A program made the translations under genes and the position numbers. From contig NW_006500351.1 in the NCBI RefSeq assembly GCF_000471905.2, positions 3,885,011 through 3,949,010 of the forward strand: a DNA stretch of 64,000 nt, written 5' to 3'. Of the stretch, positions 24,501 through 36,500 are shown in pieces. The notes below the pieces were generated by a model. The model searched no databases. It was given only the letters and a program-made list of their open reading frames with translations, and was not told where the DNA came from. This DNA is from Amborella trichopoda (lineage: Eukaryota; Streptophyta; Magnoliopsida; Amborellales; Amborellaceae). Each line of letters opens with the position of its first letter. The first letter of the stretch is position 1.

Positions 24501-27500
24501 AAGTTTAATAATAATACGAATAGAGATGAGGAAGTAGTTAAGATTGATAACCAAGAAATACCAAAAAGAGGCGCACTTTCGATATCTTAGGTCAATAATC
24601 CAAGAAAATGAAGAGATTAAGGAAGATATCGCACATCCAATTAGAGCTGGGTGGGCAAAATGGAGATGTGCAACCAGAGTTTTATGTGATCGCCGCACAC
24701 CAATGACGTTGAAGAGCAAGTTTTATAGGACAACTGTGAGACCAGCTTTGCTTTATGGGGCAGAATGTTAGGCGGTTAAGAAACAACATACTATAGAACG
24801 AGTGTAGTTGAGATGAGGATATAGAGATAAATTAGTAAGACAAGAAGTGATAGAATTTGAAATGAATACATTCAGGACGATTTAGGTGTAGTACCATTAG
24901 GGGATAAGATGAGAGAAAGTAGGCTTATGTGTTGTACGTCATTTTTGGCGTACTCCCATGAGCCCATGCGAATAAGGAGAGAGCCAGTGACAACCTAGTC
25001 TTGCCGATACCCAAGACACCGCCAGACCATGGGAACACTGCGAAATAAGCCTAAAACTGAGCAAGCTTTGAAGACGCGCTCTAACGGCCGTGAAAGACAT
25101 GAAAAGGGCAGCTTGGGATGCCCAAAGAAAGCTCACAAAGTTTCGTCACATTCCGATATGTTTTGATATGATCAGAACGAAACTCAGTTCTCAACTCTAG
25201 TTCCTATCATGCTGAAAATAGTCCTTATAACTACAGCCGTATTTTTAAAGACTCAAAACAGTACCAGACCACCACCGTTAAATCCGGGACGTTAAAAAAC
25301 CCCCAGGGACCAAATTTGGGCTCCATTGGACTTCCCAGGACCATTATGTGCCCAAATAACTACAAAAGCAAGAGGTTTTACACTATTGCGGCGCGGCCTC
25401 AGAGAACTAGTCCCCGCTAATGGAGACTGCGTTTTCACCTCTTGGGATGATTTTCAAACACTCATAAATGGCTCGTCTGGAACCAGAACAAGCTCAAGTT
25501 TTGACATAAGCTAGGTCTCAACGTCCTGGTCATTTTGATATATGGCACGGCTGTGAGGTAACATGAGGCGAGAGATTTCCTAGAGAGAAAATGAGACGAA
25601 ACCAGAAAGATCTGAACTCCGAAGGAAAACATCCGGAGCTTCGTGAGAAGACAACTCAAATGGTTGGAACAACAAACATCCATCTCGTTCGTACTTTGGA
25701 TACCCATATAACCATCGAAGATCGTTGAAGTGTCTAATTCCTAGAAATATGGATCGTCGAGGACAAAGAAATTGTTGGGGGAAGTTACCATTTTTGTCTA
25801 GGACCAAGACGCTTGGAGATCCATAAATCAGATCAGCATGAAATTGGGTCCGTTGCGACCGCATCGCGAAGGGCTACAAGCTGGTATAAGTTTTATGCTC
25901 GATTAAAGGCCAGATACCACAGATTTCAAGGTTGAAAGGAGACATGCATTCCCGATCGCCGGAATCCCATTTTCCGGTGACCTCACAAATTTGGAAAAGA
26001 TGCAAACGGATAGCAAATCGGACGAAACTGGGTGCAAAATGATTGTGACAGTGCCCTCTTCAATTCAAGACCAAAAAGAGGACGTGGAAGAATACCCGTG
26101 GCACCAAATCGGTGATCAAAGATTATGGACTTGGCCGGATTTTTACCCCTTTTGTGAAAAATCCGTTTCAAGACGGTTAAAGGCCATCAAAATGTTCATA
26201 ACAGATCAAGCATCAATTCTACGATGATGGATCATCCAGATCACTGCAAAAAACACCTGAAGAAACTCCTGAAGTCTAGCCATGGCAAGAGGCCCCTCAT
26301 AGAGGGATGATTTTATCATTTGCTCAAAAGAACTAAGGGGTATTTTTGTAATTTTGTCCAAAAAGGTATTTTATTTTAATTTTTTTAAATTGTAATTTTC
26401 TACAATTTGGCTTAGTTTTGAGTATGCCACCCTTGTTTTGTGGCTGCTCTATATAAGCACGCTCAAGTCAATTGTAAAAACTAAGTTGGGAAGCGCAATA
26501 AAAATTGGGCTCCTGCCCTTTCAAGGCTTGCATTGTGTATAGCTTTCCACTTCAAGAGAGAGGAGAGAGAAAACTCTACCACCTAGGTAATTGCCCTTGT
26601 ACCTCTTCTCTCCTTTCTCTTTCTTATTTCTCTCCTCTCTTTCATCCCCTTCCCCCTGGCAAATCTGAAACGACGCACTTCTCTTCCTTATTTTTCTCTC
26701 TGTTTCTCATCCCTTATCCATTGGCACACCCCTAGGAGCACACATGTCATCACCTCTATTCTCTTCGTCATTGTCATAGGTGCACGCCTTTTGTTTTACA
26801 CGTCCCTCTCTCTCTTTGCTTCCCTTCCCTAACTATCTAACACGCAACTCTTTTCTCTCTTTTTCTCTCCTTTTCTCTCTCTTCCTTATTTTCTCTCCAT
26901 CCCTTGCCCGCGCACTCTCTTCCCTATTTTCCCTTCTTTCCCAACACCCCCTTTCCTATTTTCTCTCCACCCGCGCCTATCACCCTATACTTCCTATCCG
27001 CCCCTAATATTTTCTCTCCCTTATCCACCTGCGTCTTGCATATCTTCCCGTGCAACTTTCCCTCCCCTTATCATTATCTCAACTACCTCTGTCTCTCTCT
27101 CCCCCAAACAACTTTCTTCTCCTTTCTCTCTCAAATATTTCTCTCTCCTCACGTGCCTCTTTTTCCTCTCTAACACGTCACCTTTCTCTCATCCCTCCTC
27201 TCTCAAACCTTCTCTCCTCTCATTTATTGCATGCCCAAATCATTATCTCTTCCACACGGGTTTTTTCTCCCTTCCACCTCACGCCACCTTTCTCTCTTCT
27301 TTTCTCTCCCAAATCTTCCCTCTTCTCCAAATCTTTATCTCCTTGACACGTCGTCTTTCCCTACTCTTTCTCTCAAACCTTGCCCCCTCCTGCACGCACC
27401 CCTTCCCTCTTTTTTTTTTTAATCTCATCTCTCTCTCCACGCCACCTGTCACTCTCTCTTACACATCTCTATCTCTCCCTCCTTCTCCATGCCACCTCCC

Positions 27501-30500
27501 TTCGCTATCCCTTACATTCTCTCACCTCTCCCTCTCACGTAGTTATCTCGTCTCTTTTTTTTCACCCGCGCTAAACTAATTGCAGGTAATCCTCTCTCTT
27601 CCCTATTTTCTCTCCTTACTCGCGTGTGCAAGACCCTCTTCTCTCTCCAAACTTTGCCTCCTCTCCCTATCCACCATGTACCACTCTTTCTCCCTCTTAG
27701 TTGTCTATTCTCTTCCTCTCATGCAACCATTTTCTCTCTCCTAACTTGTTCATTCCCTCTTCTCTCACCTCCACGCAACGTTTTTCTCAATTTTCTTTCT
27801 CTTCCCATAAATCTCTCAACCAAACCTCTCTCCCTCAACTTCATGTATATCTCTCCCCTTACACATATTCTCTCTCTCTTCCCCTCACGTACCTCTTCCC
27901 ATCTCTCTCTCACCTCCACGCAACCTTTTTTATCTCTCTCACCCCACAAATCTCTCAACCAAACCTCTCTCTCTCACCTTCAAGTATATCTCTCCCCTTT
28001 CACCTATTTTCTCTCTCTTCCCCTCATGTACCTCTTCCTCCTCTCCCACACGTATTGCCCCTCTTCTCCTTAGCACACCTATCTCTCTCAATCCCCACTC
28101 ACACTTACACTTCCAGTCACACAGATATACTCCTACTTCCCACTCACACTTACACTTCCAATGACACACACGAACTCCCACTCCCACTCACTCACTTCAC
28201 TCACATTGTGCACTCTCGCTCACACACTCACTTCACCCACTCACACACTCACACTCACAATCAAACACTCACTTCACTCACCTGCACACTCACATCATAC
28301 ACTCTTTACTCACACTCACTCGCACACTCACTTCACTCACTCACACACTCACTCACACACTCACTCGCACACTCACTTCACTCACTCACACACTCACTCG
28401 CACACTCACTTCACTCACTCACACACTCACTCGCACACTTACTTCACTCACTCACACACTCACTTCACTCACCTGCACACTCACATCATACACTCTTACT
28501 CACACTCACTCACACACTTACTTCACTCACTCAAACACTCACAACCTATAATGTCCTAACACACTCCAACCTTCACAACCCCCTCTAACCTTTAGCTTAG
28601 ACCCTCAATCCACCATACGTTACCAATAGGAGGAGATCCCGTAAACAAGTATACCCTAAAGGCCATTTATGGTGTGTGGATTTAAGTGTTGCACGAGAAA
28701 GAGAGGGAGCCGAATTCAAAACCACGCTGCGAGAACAGTCGGAGCGCTTTCGAGATGATCTAAGAGGGCAAATCGGCCCGACGCATCCCCCAAACCCAAC
28801 ACGGTAAGGTAGGTGCTTGAGCCCTTCTTTGTCAATTAAAATCTCTCTTTGTTGGTTCCTATCCTCACGACGAGCACATGCGCACGCACACGTATAGGCC
28901 CAGCGGGCGTTTGAGAGAGGAATCCTCCAACTGGGCCACCCGCATCAGGGCCAACCCGGGACAACGAGAAATCAAGTCCGACCATTATGTGGCTTGGCCA
29001 TGTGTGACGCAAACCCAGTATAGCATCTGTTAGGAGGTGTGAGTTAGTTCAAGTGGAAGGCTCAAAAAGGGCAAGGGATAGGCCTAAAAGGATATAGTTG
29101 GAAGTAATAAGAAAATATATGGGGACTTATGGCTTCACTGAGGGTATGGCCCTTAATAAGCAAATGGCAGACCAGGATTTATGTAGTCAACCCCAATTAG
29201 TTGGGAAAAGGCTTTGACGATGATGATTGATGCTAAATAATAGAAATACATATCGAAGTACCAATTGGCAAGATGCTCGAGAGCTTGACTTGGCCAATCC
29301 TCAAGCCTTGCCAGTCAGAGCACATAGTTGGTGTTTTATTATAAACCAGTTATCATAGTGGAGCTTCCCTAAATGATGTTAGATGGATTGAAGGGATCAA
29401 CCTCTCTACCGAGGTACATGCTATAAGACAAGAGGTGACAAAGAAGAATAGGATTTATTTTTGTCTTTTGATTTTTTTTCTATTCCAAAGATAAACATCC
29501 CACCCCACCTACTAGCAACAGCTTTTGCTTCATGCTTCTGTGGACCTATCTTTTGAAGAATTAAGCATTGGTTACCATAAGTTTGTATAATCAACATTAT
29601 CCATGTCCCTGGAGAGCAACTCAAACACATACAGTTAAGTAAGTTTGCTACAGCTGCAATTACAAAATTTCATTGCTTCCATGATATGGGTGTCATTTTG
29701 TCGTCAGTTGGCATTTCTCATTTGTTACAGCCATTATTTCATTTCTTATTGAAGGTAAAAGAAAAAAGATAAAGTGACAAGGCATACAGATAGGTCTCCA
29801 AACATTTTATTAATTGATTTCAATAGGATAGTACAATATCTAGTAACAGAAGCACACATATTCTACATGCATCTTGCAAATTATTTATGCTCATTAAGTG
29901 AGGAATGGAACCTTGATTCATTTTATCTTGGATGTAACCAAGCTCAATATCGATTCTAATGTATGGTTGGCCTCCACATGAAATCTACAGTTTGTTGGCA
30001 TTTAATATTAATTAAGGGACCATGTTCCCACCATGTTACCAGGAATTATGGTTATCATGCTTCCTGAGCTAATTCAATGCAATGAATTATCATATTTGAT
30101 AGCTTGTGTTCTCTCATTAACAACTTGCTTTCCACAAAAATGCATCTTAACTAACATGGGGTTTTGACATAAATTACTTTCTTTAATACATGCCCTGATG
30201 GAAGTGTGAAAGAACAAGGGCTGTCTAAATCTTTGGTGAACATTTTAGACTTTTACTATGTCTATAACTCTATATCAATCATTTTCATTTGGGCAAGTCT
30301 TTTTTGCAGGCCATTTGGCTGATATATTAAAACTGCATTGTTTGCAGGTCCACTTAACAGTAAACATCACTTTGATAACAACATAGTTAGATTACAATTT
30401 CGAAATAATGATTTGAGTTGGGAAAGATTGTTCCTTTCTTGTTTTTCCTAGACAAGCATAGAATGAATGAGTGTTTGTGGTTTCACCATTTGGCAAAAGG

Positions 30501-33500
30501 CATTGAATGTGATTTTCCTCTTAGAAATTTATGTATCATCTCTCATTTAGGCTCAAGTGTTCTTTTATTAGTGGGCATGGATTAATATACCTTTTTATCC
30601 GAGAAAGATTATATATTATGACAAATTCATTTCTTCCTTTTATGTGCACTTCGAATTGTCAACCAAGTACAGCACTTGTTAGGAGGTGCGAGTTAGTTCA
30701 AGTGGAAGGACAAAAAAAGACAAGTGGTAGGCCCAAAAGGTCGTGGTTGGAAGTAGTCCAAAAAGATATGAGGACGTATGGCCTCACTGAGGATATGGCC
30801 TTTAATAGAGCAGAATGGCAGACCAGGATTCATGTAGCCGACCCCAATTAATTGAGAAAAGGTTATGATGATGATGATGATGTGCACTTGAAATTGATAG
30901 GGATATCAATCCTATAAACACTTATGCACATGTTCATTCAATTTTGCTTGTTATGTTTGAAGTGGAATTGGTCTAAGGATGAGTACCTTAAACTTTCCCT
31001 TAACACATCCCAAGCCCAAGTAAAAGCGGTGGGCTATGTTAAGTAGACAACCAATGTAATACTTCGCCAAAACTTACTATAAATCCAGAATATACAAATT
31101 CTGCTAATAGAGCAGACTGACCCCAATTAGTTGGGAAAAGGATTCGACAATGATGATGATGATGTTCAGAGATAATGGTTTTTAGGAAGCCCATGAAGCT
31201 AACCACCACCTTGAAGAACAAATCTGCTACATTTGAGGCATCAGGGTTGTTGCTGCAATGGATAAAATGCACCATCCTAGAGAATGGTCCACCACCAAAA
31301 ATCGATAATCTCAGTCTCTAGCTGTGCAAGCAAGTCTGACCACAAAGTCTATACTGACATCTATCCGTGGAACAGTAGAAATAGGCAGATAAGGATACAA
31401 GCCAATGTTTTTTGTCACATTCCACATTACTCTACATATCAGCTGACATCTCTCTTAAGTATCAGCCAATAATATTTCTCCTCCCCTAGTGTAATAGTTT
31501 TATCTTGTCTGAAATGCTCACTGACACATCCACCATGGAACTCGCCACTGATCTAATGCAAAGAGATCCCTCTAGAATTCATAGCCGACTGCCTTTGAAA
31601 AGAAACCCGTCCTACAAGATATATTCCAAAGAGACATTGTCGCCTCACACACTCCTCAAATATCCTGTAAAAGTATGGTCAGTAGCATATAACTAGGTTA
31701 GGACTTCAAGCCCAACCATAAAAGTGGCAAGAGCCCCCGAGAAAATAAAATATCTTGCTTAATGCACCAACTATTTTATTAGGCTGTCCTACTATGTTGA
31801 ATCACAAAGTAAAATTCCTGCAAATAAGAAGTCCATTTTGCGTGGAATTTACTCAACTTTTTTTGAGCATTCAAGAATTTCAAGGCCTCAAGATCATAAA
31901 TGTAATAAACTGCCTCTAGATAAGATAATGCCTCGACTATCAAGGTGCATGTCCAATGGCATGGAGCTCCACATTGCACAACCTTGTAGTGGATTCTTGG
32001 CCACTTGCAAAAAGCGCCAACTATGATGCCAGATGATGCAAATTTTGAACAATAAATGAAAAACTAAAAAAAACTCTGATAATTTGATTGAAAATAGAAG
32101 GAAAACTAACAAGTCTAGCTTCAATGGGAACTCACTAGAATTCTTAAAGAATTATGTTCTTAAACAATAATTAAAGCTAAATAAAAAACCAAATTACAAC
32201 CTTGCTTGTATACTTTATTTGGATGTGATAACACTAATTTTAATGTAATTAGAACTTCTTATTAAAATTTAAGACAAATGGGAGACTTTTGCCCTTGAAA
32301 ATATAAATTATGAAGACTCGCCCTAAGAACCTGAACTGATATAACCAACTTCGTGGAGTAACTTTTTGCTTCAGTGTCAAAATCGTTTTATGATCCCATT
32401 CTAGAAATGGAATTGTAAGCCCCATGTTGCAAAAATCTGCAAAGTAGATTTTACCAGACTAAATAGCCAGAAAAATGCCTCTGAAGACCTGAATATTAGC
32501 CTTGAAGATTGTTTTGCAAAGTCGGCCGGCATCAGGTGCCACCTAGGAGCCCCTTTTACTAAAAAATTGGTCCCTCAGACCAGATGGAACTCTTTTGCTA
32601 AGATTCATAAGGATTAATGAATACGATTATGGGTCAGTTGTCAAAATTTTGGTTACTTAAAACTTGGTTTTCTTTGCATGCTTTAGGAAAGAGAGTGCTA
32701 CTACTATCTACTAACTTTTGCTTGTCCCTCAGGGCATTCCAACAGTTAATTTTGGCTGGACTTGACTCGTTGTTTCATATTTTGACGGCTTTTTTCCATC
32801 TCTATTTTTCAGGAGGAATGCTCCAACAAGAGAGGCAAAGGGATCCCACGCCCTTATTTTCGTAGGCAGCTATTCATTTATCAAATTAGCCAAAGTTAAG
32901 AATGCCTTCAGGATCCTTAGCTTGACCACTCATTATGAGCTCCATTCTGATGGCAATCCTGTAACATAGCTATATGACCTTGAACTACTTAACTGAAAAA
33001 AGAAGTGCATTTTGATAAGAAAGACTCGAGCCCATAACGTTTTTCTTGTTTCCTGAACTGAAGTGTTTAGGTGAATGGAAGGTATGTTCGTGTCTCTAGA
33101 TACAAGCTATTGACTTCATGTAAAATGGGGGCTGAAAGGGGCCACAACAAGTGAGCTCCATATTGCACAATGAGATAGAACCCTTGAAATATCCCTCTTC
33201 TAATCATCGGTTGGTGAAGCCCCAAACATCTTATCACTACAAGACTGGATATCAGTTTCGTGATAATGTAATAAGTAGAATGGGCATAATTCAAGAAAGA
33301 CCCAATAAGATGTCAATAAACAGGTTGTGATACATCAAAGGAAGTCCAAGAAAAAGAGATTCCGCTAGCTCCATGTGAAGCCTTGATATATTAAACAGAA
33401 GTTGATTGGGCAGGTTGATCCAACAAATTAATAGCCTACTGCTACATATTCTGCTTATGATGGCAGAAACGGGAAACGGGGGTAATCTAAAAACAGGATG

Positions 33501-36500
33501 TGTAGTTGCCCATAAATTTCTATGTAAAACTGTGTGGAAAATCTTGTATTCTTTATATTTTTATTCCAAAGGTTGTAGACCATCTCTATACTCCCATCGC
33601 AATCAAGTATAGCATGACTCCTTGTAGCCGAATTGATTACCATGAAGCTAGTCTTTCTATTTCAGTTCCACAGTGCTACATCTGTGCTCATTTTTCACAA
33701 CAGATGCCAGTATTCTTACCTTAACTCATAATATGAATGCAAAGGATACTGAAGATGAAAATATACTACTGAATCCACTATCCGAAATAGCACTATCTAC
33801 TCTATCATGATAAGACATATTAGGGTTTCCAGTTGCTAATTTTATATCAATACAACATCATCATGCCACAATGGTAGACTATGAAAGGAACACCAAAATA
33901 AAAAGACTCGCATACCATTTCGCTTGTTTTCTTCCACTAACATGAATTGCACGTTGAGACCACTCAAACTGATCCCACTCACTGGCTGTCCCATCATAGT
34001 GGAACATAAGAACGGAGAAGTTCTCTGAAAACTGACAGCGGCATCAAGTCAATTAGTTATTTGAGGAAAGATATATATATATATATATCAGACTTATTAC
34101 AATCTGCCTGAACTTAAGGTTATGGAATTAAATATACCTTGGATACTATATCATTGACAATGTCCATTTGACGCATACCAACCGTCAAGACCAAAAGGTA
34201 CTTTGACTTCACAATGTCCTAGAAGATGCTAAGAAACATGTCAATGAACATATCATGAAATGTTACCCAAAAAATAGCAATTTCACGGTTCAAATAAACG
34301 TCAATCTACTTTTGAATTTTCATACCTCACTAGGATCTCCATATAATCTACGAAGCTCCAAATCTGATTCAGATACAACAATACCTGGTGCCAATAATTC
34401 TGCTCCGCGTGGATTTTTTGTTATGCAGATCTACAACAAAATGATTTTAGTTTGTGAATAACAAAAGGTCCAACAGTAACATAATTTGATTTCTATAGGA
34501 CCATAGTAAAGTCTAATATAAATTTCATGTAAGCTCCCTTTACCATGACAAGGGCACAAATTCAAGTAAAATGGACTGCAGATGGGAATCAAGAACACTA
34601 TAGTCATTGCTAATAATTAACTAATCTCAGAAATTACACATCAATCTTTAGGATTTCTATGCCATCCATCATACATCTAACTCTAATTTCTTACTAGAGA
34701 TGAACATATTTAAGACATTGCTCTTCGTAAACAGAAAACAACAAAGGCAAAGAACAAGGAATCATGTTGATATGAAAGAAGGTTCAATTGAAAGAAATGA
34801 TAGAAACATAAGCATAATAGATAGAGAGAGAGCATAGAGACACACACACATAGCATTACAGAGAGAGGGATTTGAAATTCTTCATAATCCATGAAAAAGT
34901 CCTAAGATACTTGGACAAGGTTAGGGTCTGTCAGGATGTACTCGTCATCACTTATAATACATTGTTTCAATAAAATTAATCCTAATAATTGAGTTATCTA
35001 TTCTTTAGTAGTGTCTGTTACAAAGTTATCTAAGATAAATTTATATGCAGTTTTATATTAAGTTTGTTTTTTGAAAAGACATGTTTACTTTATTCATAGT
35101 AAAATCACATTTTTTTAGCCTGAAATAGCTGAAAATAGCTAGAAATCACCAAAACTGTAAATAACTAAATAACATTACACATAATACAAGAAAGGTACCA
35201 AACTACAAACAAAATAATATTATGGCAAAGTATATTCATTTTAGAAGCATATTCCAGATAAAATTAACTGTCATCCAAAGAAGCCCTTATGTACTAGTAT
35301 GTTGATGTCAATAGTCAATCAATACGATTTGGTACCATAATTTTTCAGGCACTGTTTAATTGGGAGGACGATTCTTACCCATGAATTTCGAATACCTAAA
35401 ATTTGAACCCATTTGCATTTCACATAAATCTTTGATTAAAGAATCACATATTTCTAATATGTGGTCTTTTGTACAAGAAATCATCATCATCGTCAACATC
35501 ATCAGAGCCTTTTCCCAACTATTTGGGGTCGGCTACATAAATCCTAGCCCTCCATTCTACTCTATGAAGGACCATACCATCAATGAGACCATAAATTCCT
35601 ATTTCTTTTCTCACTACTTCCAACTATGTTCTTTTGGGCATACCCCTTGCTCTTTTTAAGTCTGCCACTTGAACCAACTTACACCACCTAACAGGTGTTG
35701 TACTGGGTCTGCGCTGTACATGGCCAACACACCTAAGTCCATTTTATCTCATCTTATCACCTATTGGAGGCACACCTAAGTTCTCCTGAATGTGTTCATT
35801 TCAAATTCTATCTCTTCTTGAATTACCACTCATCCATCTCAACATCCTCATCTCAATTACATTCATCCTATGGGTATATTATTTCTTGGCCATCCAATAT
35901 TGCGTCCCATAAAGCAAAGCTGGTCTCAAAATCATCCTATAGAACTTTCCCTTCAGCTTCATTGATATGTAGTGATCACATAAAATTCCGGTTGTACATC
36001 TCCACTTTGCCCATCCAGCTCTAATTCTATGTGTGACATCTTTCTCAATCTCTTCATTTCTCTAGAATATCGACTCAAGATATCGAAAGTGTGCTCTTTG
36101 TGGTATTTCTCAGTCATTAATCTTAACTACTTCCTTGTTTCTAATCCTATTATTACTAGACTAGAATTCCATATACTTTGTTTTAGTCCATCTAATTTTA
36201 AAACCTTTAAATTTTAGAGAATCCCCCCAAAGACACAACTTCGAGTCTCACCAATCAAAACTATGTCGTCTGCGACAACATACACCACGGTACCTCATTA
36301 TGTAGGTGCCTAGTTAAGTCATTCATAGCTAAAACAAAGAGGTATGGGCTCAACGCTGACCCCTGATGTAAACATATTGCCTTTGAAAACTCATTCGTCT
36401 CTCCACTAGTTGTTCGTACACTCGATAGCGCTCCCTTATACGTATCTCTCACTAAGGCAATATAATATCTTGAGACTCCTTTATGAAACAAAGTCTTTTG

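Larger units (their letters stand above)
24930..28984 (+). mobile_element. Giant solo LTR, 4,055 bp
   Basis: It starts TGTTGTACGTC and ends AAGTCCGACCA, with perfect 5-bp target duplications TTATG. It has TATATAAG (26450-26457) and AATAAA (26497-26502) on the plus strand, so transcription of the parent element ran rightward. U3 is about 1.5 kb. The rest is an exceptional pyrimidine-rich tract and an ACTCAC minisatellite. No internal coding region remains, as expected after LTR-LTR recombination. The parent family cannot be named from the LTR alone. Confidence 0.82.
24215..29230 (+). mobile_element. RTE-type LINE split by a solo LTR
   Basis: The left part (24215-24929) encodes G-S-A-L-x-S-Y, D-D-L-T-R-H-L, F-A-D-D (24372-24383), I-R-A-G-W-A-K-W-R and L-L-Y-G-A-E-C. 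It stops inside the conserved M-W-x-G-H-V block. The right part (28985-29230) resumes exactly there with W-L-G-H-V, then R-R-C-E-L-V-Q-V-E-G and the 3' end. TTATG occurs at both break points (24925-24929 and 28985-28989). The intervening 4,055 bases are the solo LTR. Confidence 0.85.
6522..33915 (-). other. Intron 6 of the DUF707 gene, 27,394 bases
   Basis: The donor is AAATG|GTATGC at 33915 and the acceptor is TTGTTCAG|GTGG at 6522. Spliced, the codon for Trp is completed and the family motif K-W-W-Y-A-K-R is restored, so the intron is well supported. It holds a GC-rich simple repeat, a complete gag-only LTR element nested in a gypsy copy, a giant solo LTR nested in a LINE, two more LINE pieces and a gypsy pol relic. 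Most sequence between these is AT-rich and unassigned. Confidence 0.88.

Noticed and set aside
27624..28588. Long open frame of nearly 300 codons rich in Ser, Leu, Pro, His and Thr
   Set aside because: It lies wholly in the pyrimidine tract and minisatellite of the solo LTR. Composition explains the lack of stops.
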